Made by a program: the position numbers and the translations under genes. DNA of 64,000 nucleotides from Polynucleobacter necessarius (GTDB taxonomy: Bacteria > Pseudomonadota > Gammaproteobacteria > Burkholderiales > Burkholderiaceae). The notes below the pieces were generated by a model, which saw only the letters and a list, made by a program, of their open reading frames with translations, did no database searches and had not been told where the DNA came from. The stretch is taken from contig NZ_LT606949.1 in the NCBI RefSeq assembly GCF_900095215.1, positions 837,860 to 901,859 of the forward strand. The letters run 5' to 3'. Of this stretch, positions 52,294-63,993 are shown piece by piece (positions within the stretch are counted from its first letter, which is position 1; each line of letters opens with the position of its first letter).

Positions 52294-54354
52294 CTAGCGA
52301 ACAAAAGGCAGGTAAGCATACAAAACCCAAGCTAACAACACCGCAAGACCCACAATCATTGCGAATGCATAGTGGTAGAGATAGCCGGATTGCAAATGGC
52401 GAATTACTCCAGCAAAACGCCCTACTGTATGCGCACTGCCGTTAACAAAGAAACCATCGATGACCTTTTGATCACCGCGATGCCATAAGAAGCTGCCGAT
52501 CCAAATGAGACCTTTAGCAAAAACAGCTTGATTGATTTCGTCGAGATAGTATTTGTTATCAAATAATTTCTTAATAGGCGCAAATGCCTGAGCAACTTTT
52601 CCAGGCAACTTTGGAGCCCATAAGTAACCAATCGCAGCAGTCAATACACCTAACACTACCAAGAGCAATACAGGTGATGTGAATGCATGCATCGCCATCG
52701 CAACTGGGCCGTGGCATTCATCTTCCAATTCTTGCATTACTGGATGGCGAGCCAAATCAATAAAGATGGAGTCTCCAAAGTAAGTACCGAACAACAATGG
52801 AGAGATCGTGTAGAAGCCAATGATTACCGATGGGATTGCAAGCAGGATCAAAGGCAATGTCACAACAAATGGTGATTCATGCGGTTTTTGGCCTGGCGCT
52901 AAACGATGGTGTGCATGATCATCGCCCTGCTCTGCATGTTCGTGATGATGGTCATGCGCACGCGCATCATCATGACCCCAGCGGGCCTTACCGTGGAACA
53001 CATAGAAATACAGGCGGAATGAATACAAAGCAGTCACGAATACACTCGCCATTACTGCAAAGTAAGCAAATACAGAACCCGGAATATGGCTGGCAGCTAT
53101 CGCCTCAATAATAGAATCTTTGGAGTAGAAGCCAGAGAAAAATGGCGTGCCGACGAGAGAGAGATTACCCAACAACATCATCAAACAAGTGATAGGCATG
53201 TATTTCCAGAGACCACCCATCTTGCGCATATCTTGCTCGTGATGCATACTAAGAATAACGCTACCAGAGGCAAGGAACAACAGCGCTTTAAAGAAAGCAT
53301 GAGTCATCAAGTGGAAGATAGCAACAGGATATGCGGATACACCCAGAGCAACAGTCATGTAACCCAGTTGTGACAAAGTCGAATAAGCAACCACCCGCTT
53401 AATGTCATTTTGGACAATGCCTAGGAAGCCCATAAAGAGCGCAGTGATGGAACCAATAACCAAGATGAAGCTCAATGTGGCATCTGAAAGCTCAAATAAT
53501 GGTGACATACGAGACACCATAAAGATGCCCGAAGTAACCATCGTTGCAGCATGAATCAAGGCGGAAATTGGAGTCGGGCCTTCCATTGAGTCAGGCAACC
53601 AAACATGCAATGGGAATTGAGCAGATTTACCCATCGCGCCAATGAATAAGCAGATGCAGGCAACCGTCATCAGATTCCAGTTTGTTCCTGGCAATGTTTG
53701 CGCAGCCAATACGGAGTTCTGAGAAAAAATCACGTCATATTGCATGGAGCCAGTGCTGGCCAGCAAGATACCGATACCGAGAATGAAACCAAAGTCACCT
53801 ACGCGGTTGACCAAGAACGCTTTCATATTGGCAAATACAGCAGACTGGCGCTCAAAGTAGAAACCAATCAGTAAGTATGAAACAACACCCACTGCTTCCC
53901 AACCGAAGAAGAGCTGCAATAGGTTGTTACTCATAACCAGCATCAACATGGCGAAAGTAAATAAAGAGATGTAAGAGAAGAAGCGGTTGTAGCCCTCTTC
54001 ACCATGCATATAACCAATGGTATAGATGTGAACCATGAGCGAAACAAAGGTCACAACGCACATCATCGTGGCGGTTAGAGGATCTATCAGGAAGCCGATA
54101 TCCAAATTAAGCTCACCCAACTGCATCCAGCGGTAAACGGTTCCATTGAAATAGAAACCATCCATTACTTGCACTAAAACATTGCAGGACAAAACAAACG
54201 CAATTGTCACACCTAGGATAGTCACAAATTGACTTGCGCCATGACCAATGCGATTGCCACCTAATTTAGTGCCGAAGAAGCCAGCGATGATGGAGCCTAC
54301 CAAAGGCGCCAGAGGAATGGCACAAAGTACAGGAATATTTAAGGTCAATTGCAT
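52294..54354 (-). CDS. nuoL: NADH-quinone oxidoreductase subunit L
   Basis: A 686-residue distal proton-pumping subunit, with the long lateral helix at its C-terminus. Core motifs are FFGWEAVGVVSYLLIGFYF and FPLHVWLPDSMEGPTPISALIHAATMV. A loop at residues 461-483 is His-rich (nine His in 23 residues), the site of a similar insertion in other Burkholderiales NuoL proteins. It follows nuoK with two bases between. Confidence 0.96.
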   Translation of the reverse strand: MQLTLNIPVLCAIPLAPLVGSIIAGFFGTKLGGNRIGHGASQFVTILGVTIAFVLSCNVLVQVMDGFYFNGTVYRWMQLGELNLDIGFLIDPLTATMMCVVTFVSLMVHIYTIGYMHGEEGYNRFFSYISLFTFAMLMLVMSNNLLQLFFGWEAVGVVSYLLIGFYFERQSAVFANMKAFLVNRVGDFGFILGIGILLASTGSMQYDVIFSQNSVLAAQTLPGTNWNLMTVACICLFIGAMGKSAQFPLHVWLPDSMEGPTPISALIHAATMVTSGIFMVSRMSPLFELSDATLSFILVIGSITALFMGFLGIVQNDIKRVVAYSTLSQLGYMTVALGVSAYPVAIFHLMTHAFFKALLFLASGSVILSMHHEQDMRKMGGLWKYMPITCLMMLLGNLSLVGTPFFSGFYSKDSIIEAIAASHIPGSVFAYFAVMASVFVTALYSFRLYFYVFHGKARWGHDDARAHDHHHEHAEQGDDHAHHRLAPGQKPHESPFVVTLPLILLAIPSVIIGFYTISPLLFGTYFGDSIFIDLARHPVMQELEDECHGPVAMAMHAFTSPVLLLVVLGVLTAAIGYLWAPKLPGKVAQAFAPIKKLFDNKYYLDEINQAVFAKGLIWIGSFLWHRGDQKVIDGFFVNGSAHTVGRFAGVIRHLQSGYLYHYAFAMIVGLAVLLAWVLYAYLPFVR

Positions 54355-54356
54355 GA

Positions 54357-54665
54357 CTAGCCTTTTAGGTGGTCAAGATCTTCGGCATTAATGGTGTCTA
54401 CCTTACGGAAGAGCACAACCAATATTGCCAAGCCGATAGCCGCTTCAGCAGCTGCCACAGTCAAAATAAAGAATACGAATACTTGACCAGCCATATCCCC
54501 CAAATAATGAGAGAAGGCTACAAAGTTCATATTGACCGCAAGCAGCATGAGTTCAATTGCCATTAGCAACACAATCACATTCTTACGATTTAAGAAAATT
54601 CCAATCACGCTAGTCGCAAATAAAATCGCGCTAAGCACTAAATAGTGAGCGAGAGTGATATTCAT
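54357..54665 (-). CDS. nuoK: NADH-quinone oxidoreductase subunit K
   Basis: A 102-residue membrane subunit with three helices. The conserved Glu of the second helix is in [14 protein letters not shown], and the third helix carries [16 protein letters not shown]. Length fits E. coli NuoK (100). Its start overlaps the nuoJ stop by four bases. Confidence 0.96.
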   Translation of the reverse strand: MNITLAHYLVLSAILFATSVIGIFLNRKNVIVLLMAIELMLLAVNMNFVAFSHYLGDMAGQVFVFFILTVAAAEAAIGLAILVVLFRKVDTINAEDLDHLKG

Positions 54666-55309
54666 TTTTTCTCCCCTCTTACATCTTGCTTGGCAGCCAT
54701 ATCCGAACCCATCTTCACAATGCGCATACGATCTGCGGCAACCACATTGACCTGCTCATGGATATTTTGAGATTTAGAGTCTTTGCGGTTACGCAATGTC
54801 AAAGCAACAGCGGCAATAATTGCAACCAACAAGATCACACCAGCAACTTCAAACGCATATACATAGTCGACAAAAATCAACATGCCTAAGGCCTGGGTAT
54901 TGTTTGCCATGATTTCTTCCGGCATTGGCTTCACTGGAGCATTAGTACCGATAAAGCTACGAATGATCACAATCGATAACTCGAGCACGATTACCGCACC
55001 CATGAAGAAGGCGACTGGTAAAAACTTTTTGAAATCACGACGTAAGTGCTCTAGATCCAAATCCAGCATCATCACCACAAACAGGAACAAGACCATCACC
55101 GCACCAACGTAAACCAACATGAGGGCCAAGCTCAAGAACTCGGCCTTTAGCAGCATCCAAAGACCAGATGCGCAGAAGAAGGCCAGCACCAGAAATAAAG
55201 CGGCATGGACTGGGTTACGATCTGTAATCACGCGTAACGCAGCAATAACCAACAAGCCCGCAAAGCCGTAGAAGAAAACAGCAAATAAAGTGGATGGATC
55301 GAATGTCAT
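54662..55309 (-). CDS. nuoJ: NADH-quinone oxidoreductase subunit J
   Basis: A 215-residue subunit with five helices. [20 protein letters not shown] and [19 protein letters not shown] are the family segments; the latter contains the pi-bulge helix. A charged C-terminal tail ([20 protein letters not shown]) extends into the cytoplasm. It follows nuoI by 21 bases. Confidence 0.95.
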   Translation of the reverse strand: MTFDPSTLFAVFFYGFAGLLVIAALRVITDRNPVHAALFLVLAFFCASGLWMLLKAEFLSLALMLVYVGAVMVLFLFVVMMLDLDLEHLRRDFKKFLPVAFFMGAVIVLELSIVIIRSFIGTNAPVKPMPEEIMANNTQALGMLIFVDYVYAFEVAGVILLVAIIAAVALTLRNRKDSKSQNIHEQVNVVAADRMRIVKMGSDMAAKQDVRGEKK

Positions 55310-55330
55310 ATTCAGTTCAGCTCGATTCGA

Positions 55331-55822
55331 TTAACGGTAAGGTGCATCAATTGCACGGTTAGCAGCAATATCTTTTTCATATCTATCGCCGACAGCAAGA
55401 AGCATTGCTTTTGTGAAGTACAAATCGCCACGCTTGTCGCCAAAATATTCAAAAATATTAGTTTCAACAATCGCATCAACTGGGCACGCTTCTTCACAGA
55501 AACCACAGAAAATACATTTGGTTAAATCAATGTCATAACGACTAGTTCGACGCGTACCATCATCACGTTCAGCAGTTTCAATAGTGATGGCATATGCTGG
55601 ACATACAGCCTCACAGAGTTTGCAACCAATACAACGCTCTTCGCCATTCTCATAACGACGCAGCGCATGCAAACCACGGAAGCGATTGGACAATGGAGTC
55701 TTTTCATCTGGATACTGAACAGTAATCTTTGGCTTGAAAAGATAACGACCGGTAATGAATATGCCAGTCAAGATGTCTTTCAACATCAAACTATCGAGGA
55801 ATTGGGAAAGTTTCTTAAACAT
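55331..55822 (-). CDS. nuoI: NADH-quinone oxidoreductase subunit I
   Basis: A 163-residue ferredoxin-like subunit carrying two [4Fe-4S] clusters (N6a, N6b). Ligands are C64, C67, C70, C74 ([12 protein letters not shown]) and C103, C106, C109, C113 ([12 protein letters not shown]). It links the peripheral arm to NuoH. The gap to nuoH is 11 bases. Confidence 0.97.
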   Translation of the reverse strand: MFKKLSQFLDSLMLKDILTGIFITGRYLFKPKITVQYPDEKTPLSNRFRGLHALRRYENGEERCIGCKLCEAVCPAYAITIETAERDDGTRRTSRYDIDLTKCIFCGFCEEACPVDAIVETNIFEYFGDKRGDLYFTKAMLLAVGDRYEKDIAANRAIDAPYR

Positions 55823-55833
55823 GATTGATCAAC

Positions 55834-56907
55834 TTATTTCCAAATATTCCATGGGGAAACAACCCACGCGCCGATAACAACCACCCAAAATACAGAGATG
55901 GGAATAAATATCTTCCAGCCCAAACGCATGATTTGGTCATAGCGATAACGCGGCAATGTGGCACGCAGCCAGATAACGCAAGATAACAAGAAGAAGGTTT
56001 TACCGAACAACCAGAAGAATCCTGGAATATCTCGCAGAATTGGCAAATCAACAATAGGCAACCAACCGCCCAAGAACATGATTGAGGCAACAGAAGCAAT
56101 CAAAATCATGTTGGCGTACTCAGCCAAGAAGAACATCGCAAAAGACATCCCCGAGTACTCAACCATGTGTCCAGCCACAATTTCAGATTCGCCCTCAACC
56201 ACGTCAAATGGATGACGGTTGGTTTCGGCTAGACCAGAAATAAAGTAGATCAAGAACATTGGCAACAATGGAAGCCAATTCCAGGACAAGAAATTAAGTC
56301 CCATTCCAGCAAAGTAGCCCTGGTCCTGCGATGCCACAATTGCACTTAGATTTAAAGAGCCCGAAGTCAGCAAGACGGTGACTAAAGCAAAACCCATGGC
56401 GATCTCATAAGAAATCATCTGTTCTGAAGCACGCATTGCGCCCAAGAATGGGTATTTAGAATTAGAAGACCAGCCTGCCAAAATCACGCCGTACACACCA
56501 ATGGATGAAATTGCCATGATGTATAGAAGGCCCGCATTGACATCGGCCAATACCATATTTGCTTGGAATGGAATCACTGCCCATGCCGCAAACGCAGACA
56601 TAATCACCATAATTGGCGCTATGAAATAGAGAACTTTGCTAGCTTGCGCAGGAGCAATGATCTCTTTCATCAAGAGTTTCAAAGCATCCGCAATTGGCTG
56701 CAATAAACCGAAAGGGCCAACACGGTTAGGTCCAAGACGAATATGCATCCAGCCAATGAGTTTTCTTTCCCAAAGAGTTAGGTAAGCGACACAGCCGAAC
56801 ATTGGCAATACGATGATCACGATACGTATTAACGCCCATACCAATGGCCATAATGAACCAAAGATGACTTCGCCTTGAGTGGTAATGAGGTTCACGAAAT
56901 TATCCAT
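55834..56907 (-). CDS. nuoH: NADH-quinone oxidoreductase subunit H
   Basis: A 357-residue membrane subunit with eight helices that forms the quinone pocket. [31 protein letters not shown] at the N-terminal side and [20 protein letters not shown], with its Glu chain, are the family hallmarks. Length fits (325-350). Confidence 0.96.
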   Translation of the reverse strand: MDNFVNLITTQGEVIFGSLWPLVWALIRIVIIVLPMFGCVAYLTLWERKLIGWMHIRLGPNRVGPFGLLQPIADALKLLMKEIIAPAQASKVLYFIAPIMVIMSAFAAWAVIPFQANMVLADVNAGLLYIMAISSIGVYGVILAGWSSNSKYPFLGAMRASEQMISYEIAMGFALVTVLLTSGSLNLSAIVASQDQGYFAGMGLNFLSWNWLPLLPMFLIYFISGLAETNRHPFDVVEGESEIVAGHMVEYSGMSFAMFFLAEYANMILIASVASIMFLGGWLPIVDLPILRDIPGFFWLFGKTFFLLSCVIWLRATLPRYRYDQIMRLGWKIFIPISVFWVVVIGAWVVSPWNIWK

Positions 56908-56915
56908 CTCTGACC

Positions 56916-59237
56916 TTATGCCTTACTAACGGTTACAAGGCCAAACATGGAGCCCAATTTCGAACTAGCCATAGTGCCAGCAGATATTCTGACGACACCT
57001 GGCGCCAGATTTACTTCTAAAGTTGCTGGCATATCTACCGACTGACTACCTTGGGTAACGCGTACCGCATCACCTTCCTTTAAGCCCAATTCGGTAAATG
57101 TTTTTTGATTCAAGCCGGCTTGATTGCCACGCTTCGCATCACGAGTAAGTTGCAGCGCCGATGAACGACGAACAATTTGATCGCCAGCATAAATGTTGAT
57201 GTCAGCCAAGCGCTCAAGACCATTCACTGGAGCCGCACTTCCATTAGCAACAGCAGTAGCAGAAGCCTTATTGCTCAGGCGAGTGCAATAGTTTTCCGGT
57301 AACGCCTCTCCCAAGACTTCTTCAGGAAGATTAAATAAGAAACCATCAAGACCCAAAAGACCACCGAGTACGCGAATGACTTTCCATGCTGGACGCGAAT
57401 CACCTAATGGCTTCACTGAAGGCTGAACCGTTTGCGCTTTACCTTCAAGATTTACAAAAGTAGAAACCGTTTCAGAGAATGTTGAAATTGGCAGAATGAC
57501 GTCAGCAACTTCTAGCAAATCCGCACTCTTATAGGCACTCAAGGCGATCACGGTATTTGCCTTAGCCAAAGCAGCGCGTGCTGCTGTTGGATTAGGAAGA
57601 TCTAAATCAGGCTCGATATTCATCAAGATCACTGCACGGCGCTCACCAGATAAAACTGAATCAACACCAGCACCGTTTGCATTGACCAAAGAGGCGCCCA
57701 CAGCATTTCCGCCAACAGGCAAGAAGCCTAGGGTAGCGCCAGCCTGCTCCGCAATAAATTGAGCAAGCACATGCAGATCAGATGCTTGTGGGTGTGCAGC
57801 AGCAGCAGAACCAAAGAGTATAGAAGTTGATTCTCCAGAGATTAAGCTGTCAGCAATTTTTTGAGCGGCAGGAGAAATCGCCAAATTAACTACGCCAGCA
57901 GGCACGCTCACTGATTTTGCTTTAGCAACAGCCAGAGCCACTTCGCTTAATGCATTCAACCAAGCGCTTGGTGTCGCAGCAATACCGCTACTAGAGATTA
58001 ACCAATCATCACCACCAGCATCTAGACGCATAACTTGTAAACCGCGTTTACTAGCAGTGCGAATGCGCGCAGCCAACACTGGTTGGTCTTTACGCAAGAA
58101 GCTACCAATGATCAATACATGATCTAATTCGTTAATTTTGGCGATCGGCATACCGAGCCATGGTGCAACTGCAGAACTCTTCACATCAGTTTGACGTAAA
58201 CGGGTTTCTACTTGATTTGAACCCAATCCACGAACCATTTTTTGCAAGAGATGCAATTCTTCTGTGCTGGAGATTGGATGCGCTAAGGCACCAATAGATT
58301 CTGCGCCACTTTCGGATGCAATTGCCTTCAGTGAGTGAGCAAGATAATCCAACGCGGACTGCCAGTCTGTCTCTAACCATTGGCCGCCCTGCTTAACCAT
58401 TGGCGTTGTCACACGGTCAGCGCTATTTAAACCTTCATAAGAAAAGCGATCACGATCGCTAATCCAGCATTCATTGATTGCTTCATTTTCTAAAGCGACT
58501 ACACGCATCACTTTATTAGCTTTAGTTTGAACGGTAGTGTTTGCACCCAAGCTATCGTGTGGGCTTACTGAGCGCTTGCGGCCTAGCTCCCATGTGCGAG
58601 CTGCGTAACGGAAAGGCTTGCTGGTTAATGCGCCTACCGGGCATAGATCAATCATGTTTCCAGACAGCTCTGAATCAATGGTCTGACCAACAAAGGTAGT
58701 GATCTCTGAATGCTCACCTCGGTTAATCATACCCAATTCCATAACGCCGGCAACTTCTTGTCCAAAACGAACACAACGCGTGCAGTGAATGCAGCGAGTC
58801 ATCTCCTGCATGGAGATCAATGGGCCAACATTCTTATGGAATACAACACGCTTCTCTTCGTCGTAGCGTGAATTAGATTTACCGTAACCCACCGCCAAAT
58901 CTTGTAACTGGCACTCACCACCTTGATCGCAAATCGGGCAATCTAATGGATGGTTAATGAGCAAGAATTCCATCACCGAGCGCTGAGCTTCAACCGCTTT
59001 AGCTGAATGAGTGAAAACTTTCATGCCTTGGGTGACAGGAGTTGCACAAGCTGGCAAAGGCTTTGGAGCCTTCTCCACTTCCACTAGACACATACGGCAA
59101 TTAGCGGCGATAGATAATTTCTTGTGATAGCAGAAGTGCGGAACGTAGGTGCCGAGTTTGTTCGCGGCGTGCATCACCATCGAACCTTGCGGAACTTCTA
59201 CTGCCTTGCCATCTAATTCGATTTCTACCATGCTCAC
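56916..59237 (-). CDS. nuoG: NADH-quinone oxidoreductase subunit G
   Basis: A 773-residue iron-sulfur subunit. Its [2Fe-2S] ligands are C36, C47, C50 and C64; the H96, C100, C103, C109 set binds N5; C149, C152, C155 and C199 bind N4. The rest is a molybdopterin-oxidoreductase-like domain that no longer binds cofactor. The fourth cluster motif (N7) of some NuoG proteins was not seen. It is 26 bases after nuoF. Confidence 0.96.
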   Translation of the reverse strand: MSMVEIELDGKAVEVPQGSMVMHAANKLGTYVPHFCYHKKLSIAANCRMCLVEVEKAPKPLPACATPVTQGMKVFTHSAKAVEAQRSVMEFLLINHPLDCPICDQGGECQLQDLAVGYGKSNSRYDEEKRVVFHKNVGPLISMQEMTRCIHCTRCVRFGQEVAGVMELGMINRGEHSEITTFVGQTIDSELSGNMIDLCPVGALTSKPFRYAARTWELGRKRSVSPHDSLGANTTVQTKANKVMRVVALENEAINECWISDRDRFSYEGLNSADRVTTPMVKQGGQWLETDWQSALDYLAHSLKAIASESGAESIGALAHPISSTEELHLLQKMVRGLGSNQVETRLRQTDVKSSAVAPWLGMPIAKINELDHVLIIGSFLRKDQPVLAARIRTASKRGLQVMRLDAGGDDWLISSSGIAATPSAWLNALSEVALAVAKAKSVSVPAGVVNLAISPAAQKIADSLISGESTSILFGSAAAAHPQASDLHVLAQFIAEQAGATLGFLPVGGNAVGASLVNANGAGVDSVLSGERRAVILMNIEPDLDLPNPTAARAALAKANTVIALSAYKSADLLEVADVILPISTFSETVSTFVNLEGKAQTVQPSVKPLGDSRPAWKVIRVLGGLLGLDGFLFNLPEEVLGEALPENYCTRLSNKASATAVANGSAAPVNGLERLADINIYAGDQIVRRSSALQLTRDAKRGNQAGLNQKTFTELGLKEGDAVRVTQGSQSVDMPATLEVNLAPGVVRISAGTMASSKLGSMFGLVTVSKA

Positions 59238-59263
59238 TTTTAGATATCCCGCGCTCTAAATCT

Positions 59264-60562
59264 TTATAAACGTTTCGCAGAATCTAAGCAGCGCTTATGC
59301 TCTACGTGATACGCAAATTCATCCATGTAATGCTTCAACATGCCGCGCACAGGCATCGCTGCCGCATCGCCTAAAGCGCAAATCGTACGACCCCGAATGT
59401 TGGCAGCCACATCGTTGAGCAAATCCAAATCCTCAGGACGCCCTTGACCATGTTCAATACGGTGAACGATGCGCCACAACCAGCCAGTACCCTCACGACA
59501 TGGGGTGCACTGACCACATGATTCTTCGTAATAAAAATAAGATAAACGCTCCAAAGCGCGCACCATACAACGTGTTTCGTTCATCACAATCACGGCGCCA
59601 GAACCCAGCATTGAGCCAGCCTTAGCAATACTGTCGTAATCCATGGTGAGCTCCATAATTTGAGCGCCAGGCACAACAGGAGAAGAAGATCCACCAGGAA
59701 TAACTGCCTTTAAAGCTTTGCCATCACGCATACCACCAGCAAGCTTTAATAGCTCTGGAAATGGAGTGCCCAATGGAATCTCATAGTTACCTGGATGCAC
59801 TACGTCACCCGATACAGAGAAAATCTTTGTACCACCATTGTTTGGCTTGCCGAGCTCTAGATAAGCTTGTCCACCAATTGCCAAGATGAATGGCACAGCA
59901 GCAAATGTCTCAGTATTGTTAATGGTTGTTGGCTTGCCGTACAAACCAAAGCTTGCTGGGAATGGTGGTTTGAAGCGTGGTTGACCTTTCTTACCTTCCA
60001 AGGACTCCAACAACGCGGTTTCTTCACCGCAAATATAAGCACCCCAACCTGGAGCAGCATGCAATTGAAAGAAGAAATCACTTCCTAAAATCTTGTCGCC
60101 AAAATAACCAGCGGCACGAGCCTCTTCCAAAGCCTCTTCAAAGCGTGAATACACTTCAAAGATTTCACCGTGAATATAGTTGTAGCCAGTGCCAATACCC
60201 ATGGTGTATGCACCAATAATCATGCCCTCGATCAAAGCATGTGGGTTGTAACGCATGATGTCGCGGTCTTTAAATGTACCTGGCTCACCTTCGTCGCTAT
60301 TGCAAACTAAATATTTTTGACCAGGGAATTGACGTGGCATAAAACTCCACTTCAAACCTGTCGGGAAGCCCGCGCCACCACGACCACGGAGTGAGGAAGC
60401 TTTTAATTCGGCAATGATGGCATCCGGGGCAACCTTATCATTTAATAAACGACGAAGTTGCTGATAACCACCGCGACTCTCGTAATCTTTTAAACGCCAG
60501 TTATCGCCATTTAATCCAGCAAGAATCAAAGGCTTGATGTGACGACCGTGCAAGCTGGTCAT
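59264..60562 (-). CDS. nuoF: NADH-quinone oxidoreductase subunit F
   Basis: A 432-residue subunit that oxidises [17 protein letters not shown] binds [21 protein letters not shown] contacts FMN, and [12 protein letters not shown] with a later Cys in RTICALGD binds [4Fe-4S] N3. Its start overlaps the nuoE stop by four bases. Confidence 0.97.
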   Translation of the reverse strand: MTSLHGRHIKPLILAGLNGDNWRLKDYESRGGYQQLRRLLNDKVAPDAIIAELKASSLRGRGGAGFPTGLKWSFMPRQFPGQKYLVCNSDEGEPGTFKDRDIMRYNPHALIEGMIIGAYTMGIGTGYNYIHGEIFEVYSRFEEALEEARAAGYFGDKILGSDFFFQLHAAPGWGAYICGEETALLESLEGKKGQPRFKPPFPASFGLYGKPTTINNTETFAAVPFILAIGGQAYLELGKPNNGGTKIFSVSGDVVHPGNYEIPLGTPFPELLKLAGGMRDGKALKAVIPGGSSSPVVPGAQIMELTMDYDSIAKAGSMLGSGAVIVMNETRCMVRALERLSYFYYEESCGQCTPCREGTGWLWRIVHRIEHGQGRPEDLDLLNDVAANIRGRTICALGDAAAMPVRGMLKHYMDEFAYHVEHKRCLDSAKRL

Positions 60563-61065
60563 ACTGCCTTCCCTTCTGCACGTAATTCACTTAACAACGC
60601 ATCAATCTTTTCTTTGCGCATAAAACTACACATACGCTTATCATTCACCAGCATGACAGGTGAATCACCACATACGCCCATGCACTCACCCTCTTTCAAG
60701 GTGAAAGTTCCACAGGGAGTGGTTTCGTTGTAGCCAATACCAAGAGTCTCTTTTAAATAAGTCGCGGCAGTTTCGCCATGAGTTAACTGGCAAGGCAAAT
60801 TAGTACAAATAACCAATTTATATTGACCAATTGGCTTGGTGTTGTACATGTTATAGAAAGTGGCCACTTCATCAACTGCAATACTTGGCATTTCTAAAAT
60901 CTGCGCAACAGTTTCGATGACTTCTGGAGAAACCCAACCCACCTCTGTTTGGGCTGCAATTAAGCAAGCGATCACTGCAGATTGCTTGTGTGCTGGCGGG
61001 TACTTAGCAATATTGCGATGAATATCAGCTAATGTTTTATCGGATAGTTGAAGAGTTGTAGTCAT
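60559..61065 (-). CDS. nuoE: NADH-quinone oxidoreductase subunit E
   Basis: A 168-residue thioredoxin-like subunit with [2Fe-2S] N1a. Ligands are C87 and C92 (CTNLPC) and C128 and C132 (CMGVC). ATG at 61065 (MTTTLQLSD) is chosen over an upstream frame start at 61116 that would overlap nuoD's end. It works with NuoF and NuoG in the NADH-oxidising module. Confidence 0.95.
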   Translation of the reverse strand: MTTTLQLSDKTLADIHRNIAKYPPAHKQSAVIACLIAAQTEVGWVSPEVIETVAQILEMPSIAVDEVATFYNMYNTKPIGQYKLVICTNLPCQLTHGETAATYLKETLGIGYNETTPCGTFTLKEGECMGVCGDSPVMLVNDKRMCSFMRKEKIDALLSELRAEGKAV

Positions 61066-61090
61066 TAAAAATAATCCTTGGCACGCTTCA

Positions 61091-62344
61091 TTAGCGGTCA
61101 ATCTCCCCAAACACAATATCTTGGGTACCGATAATCGTTACCGCATCAGCCAACATATGGCCACGTGACATTTCATCCATTGCAGATAAATGCACAAAGC
61201 CTGGAGCGCGACTCTTGATGCGATATGGCTTATTGACGCCATCAGAAATCAAGTAAATACCAAACTCACCTTTTGGATGCTCAACTGCCGAGTAAGCCTC
61301 ACCATCGGGAACGTGAATTCCCTCGGTAAAGAGTTTGAAATGGTGAATCAATTCTTCCATATTGGTTTTCATATCCACGCGCTTCGGTGGAGAAACCTTA
61401 TGGTTATCAGTCATCACAGGACCTGGGTTTGCTTTCAACCAAGCCACACATTGTTTGATGATGCGATTGGATTGGCGCATTTCTTCCATACGCACTAAGT
61501 AGCGATCATAAGAATCGCCATTGACACCCACCGGAATATCAAAGTTGAGTCGGTCATAGACCTCATATGGCTGCTTCTTACGCAAATCCCACTCAATACC
61601 AGAACCGCGCAGCATTGGTCCAGTAAAGCCGAGCTGCAATGCGCGCTCAGGAGTCACGATACCGATATTGACCAAACGTTGTTTCCAGATACGATTATCC
61701 GTCAACAAGTTGCAGTACTCATCCACATGTGCATCGAAGCCATTAGCAAATTGCTCAATGAAATCCAACAATGTGCCACTGCGGTTTTCATTCAGGCGCT
61801 TGATGGCGGACGCGCTACGGATTTTGTTTTTGGTGTACTGAGCCATTTGATCTGGCAAGTCGCGATACACTCCACCTGGGCGGTAGTAGGCAGCATGCAT
61901 GCGCGCGCCAGATACCGCTTCATACATATCAAAAATATCTTCACGATCACGGAAGGCGTACAGGAATACCGCCATAGCGCCAACGTCAAGCCCATGGCAA
62001 CCAATCCAGAGTAAGTGATTCAATAGACGAGTTAATTCGTCATACATCACACGGATGTATTGAGCACGCAATGGAACATCAACCTGTAATAACTTTTCAA
62101 TCGCTAAAACATAAGCATGCTCATTGGACATCATGGAAACGTAATCCAAGCGATCCATGTATGGAACGTTTTGAATCCAGGTGCGTGTTTCAGCTAATTT
62201 TTCTGTCGCGCGATGCAATAGACCTATATGCGGGTCGGCACGCTGAATGACTTCGCCATCCAGCTCTAGCACTAAACGCAATACACCATGCGCCGCAGGA
62301 TGCTGAGGGCCAAAATTGAGTGTGTAGTTCTTAATTTGTGCCAT
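61091..62344 (-). CDS. nuoD: NADH-quinone oxidoreductase subunit D
   Basis: A 417-residue subunit of the quinone site, related to NiFe-hydrogenase large subunits. It starts with the family phrase [24 protein letters not shown], has the quinone-site His and Tyr region ([17 protein letters not shown]) and ends [10 protein letters not shown]. Length is normal for the separate NuoD of beta-proteobacteria (E. coli has a NuoCD fusion). Confidence 0.97.
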   Translation of the reverse strand: MAQIKNYTLNFGPQHPAAHGVLRLVLELDGEVIQRADPHIGLLHRATEKLAETRTWIQNVPYMDRLDYVSMMSNEHAYVLAIEKLLQVDVPLRAQYIRVMYDELTRLLNHLLWIGCHGLDVGAMAVFLYAFRDREDIFDMYEAVSGARMHAAYYRPGGVYRDLPDQMAQYTKNKIRSASAIKRLNENRSGTLLDFIEQFANGFDAHVDEYCNLLTDNRIWKQRLVNIGIVTPERALQLGFTGPMLRGSGIEWDLRKKQPYEVYDRLNFDIPVGVNGDSYDRYLVRMEEMRQSNRIIKQCVAWLKANPGPVMTDNHKVSPPKRVDMKTNMEELIHHFKLFTEGIHVPDGEAYSAVEHPKGEFGIYLISDGVNKPYRIKSRAPGFVHLSAMDEMSRGHMLADAVTIIGTQDIVFGEIDR

Positions 62345-62347
62345 GTC

Positions 62348-62947
62348 TTAAACCGGACCTCCATACTGCTCTTCACGAATAATGCGTGGGATAATTTCTC
62401 GAGCCTCAATCGTGACTGGCTGATAGACAACGCGCTTCAACTCTGGGTCATAACGCATTTCAACATTACCGCTGATTGGGAAATCTTTTCTAAATGGATG
62501 ACCAATAAAGCCGTAGTCAGTCAAAATGCGACGCAAATCATCATGACCTTCAAACAAGATGCCATACAGATCAAATGCCTCACGCTCAAACCAGTTAGCA
62601 GAATTCCAAACCGGGGTAATAGAAGCAACCAATGGATAACTATCGTCAGGCGCAAAGACGCGTACACGCAAACGCCAGTTGTGCTCTAAGGACAATAAGT
62701 GACTTACAACACCAAAGCGCTGACCAGCCCATGCACCATCACGAAAATCTTGGTAATCGACACCGCATAGATCAATCAATTGCTCAAAGGCAAGTGATGG
62801 ATCGTCGCGCAATAACATGGCTGATTCAAAATAAGTATCCGCATTCACCACCACGGTAACTTCACCCAAAGCAATCTCAACGGAATGAATGCGCTTACCG
62901 AGAACTTTCTCAAGGTTATCGGCTAGTTGTACCAAACGGTCTGACAT
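62348..62947 (-). CDS. nuoC: NADH-quinone oxidoreductase subunit C
   Basis: A 199-residue peripheral-arm subunit of the 30-kDa family. The signature is [39 protein letters not shown]. It is separate from nuoD by three bases. Confidence 0.96.
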   Translation of the reverse strand: MSDRLVQLADNLEKVLGKRIHSVEIALGEVTVVVNADTYFESAMLLRDDPSLAFEQLIDLCGVDYQDFRDGAWAGQRFGVVSHLLSLEHNWRLRVRVFAPDDSYPLVASITPVWNSANWFEREAFDLYGILFEGHDDLRRILTDYGFIGHPFRKDFPISGNVEMRYDPELKRVVYQPVTIEAREIIPRIIREEQYGGPV

Positions 62948-62950
62948 TGA

Positions 62951-63433
62951 TTAAGCCTTCCGCGCAATAGTGCTAATGCGAGCGATCTTCGATTGCAACT
63001 GAATAATTCCGTAGATCAACGCTTCTGCGGTTGGAGGACAACCAGGAACATAAATATCCACTGGCACGATGCGGTCACAACCGCGGACAACTGAGTAGGA
63101 ATTATGGTAATAACCACCACCATTGGCACAAGACCCCATAGAGATTACCCAGCGTGGCTCAGGCATTTGGTCATAAACCTTGCGCAAGGCAGGAGCCATT
63201 TTGTTGCATAAAGTACCAGCCACAATCATCAAATCGGATTGACGTGGCGATGGGCGAAACACAATGCCAAAGCGATCTAAGTCATAGCGAGATGCGCCGG
63301 CATGCATCATTTCAACCGCGCAACAGGCCAATCCAAAAGTCATGGGCCATAAAGATCCATTGCGAATCCAGTTGATTAACTGATCCGCAGTGGTAGTAAC
63401 AAATCCCTCTTTGAGAACACCTTCTAATGCCAT
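62951..63433 (-). CDS. nuoB: NADH-quinone oxidoreductase subunit B
   Basis: A 160-residue subunit with the terminal [4Fe-4S] cluster N2. Ligands are C37 and C38 (ACCAVEM), C102 (GSCANGGG) and C132 ([13 protein letters not shown]). The ATG at 63433 ([11 protein letters not shown]) gives the family start; an upstream frame start at 63559 would overlap nuoA. Five bases separate it from nuoA. Confidence 0.97.
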   Translation of the reverse strand: MALEGVLKEGFVTTTADQLINWIRNGSLWPMTFGLACCAVEMMHAGASRYDLDRFGIVFRPSPRQSDLMIVAGTLCNKMAPALRKVYDQMPEPRWVISMGSCANGGGYYHNSYSVVRGCDRIVPVDIYVPGCPPTAEALIYGIIQLQSKIARISTIARKA

Positions 63434-63438
63434 ATCGA

Positions 63439-63801
63439 TCACTCCCAGTCGAGAGCGCCCTTTTTCCAGATATACACAAATCCCACAATGAATTCCAATA
63501 GGAAGATCACCGTAGAGGCGTAACCAAGCCATCCAATATCGCGTAGCGCCACACCCCACGGGAACAAGAACGCGGTTTCTAAATCAAATAAGATGAAAAG
63601 AATGGCTATTAAGTAGTAACGCACGTCAAACTTCATACGCGCATCTTCAAAAGCTTCAAAGCCGCACTCATAGGGAGAGAGTTTTTCAGCGTCAGGCTTC
63701 GAGGGAGCCAAAATTTTTCCGAGGAACATGGGGACTAATCCCACCCCAATACCTACGAGGATAAAAAGCAGAACAGGAAAGTAATTATTAGCGATATTCA
63801 A
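63439..63801 (-). CDS. nuoA: NADH-quinone oxidoreductase subunit A
   Basis: A 120-residue membrane subunit with three helices. The conserved [32 protein letters not shown] covers the loop and acidic second helix. First gene of the operon; the tRNA-Leu lies 107 bases upstream on the same strand and may share its transcript. No clear promoter was seen in between. Confidence 0.96.
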   Translation of the reverse strand: MNIANNYFPVLLFILVGIGVGLVPMFLGKILAPSKPDAEKLSPYECGFEAFEDARMKFDVRYYLIAILFILFDLETAFLFPWGVALRDIGWLGYASTVIFLLEFIVGFVYIWKKGALDWE

Positions 63802-63908
63802 AATAGCCCTGATTCGTTTTTCTGGTAAATCCTAAAGCAGCAAATTATTAATTATTCCACTACATAAGGCATTGATTGAGAGCAAAAACCCTTATCAAAA
63901 CCTTTTTT

Positions 63909-63993
63909 TGGTGCCGACGGCGAGACTCGAACTCGCACAGCCTAAGCCACTACCCCCTCAAGATAGCGTGTCTACCAATTTCACCACGTCGGC
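63909..63993 (-). tRNA. tRNA-Leu (GAG)
   Basis: An 85-base cloverleaf with a long variable arm, as expected for Leu. Acceptor GCCGACG pairs with CGTCGGC. The anticodon stem CTATC/GGTAG holds loop TTGAGGG (anticodon GAG). T-arm is GCGAG/CTCGC with TTCGAGT, and CCA is encoded. Confidence 0.95.

Noticed and set aside
49492-54889. Open frames on the plus strand across the nuo operon
   Set aside because: They are antisense shadows of well-conserved nuo genes with no recognisable domain, start site or codon pattern.
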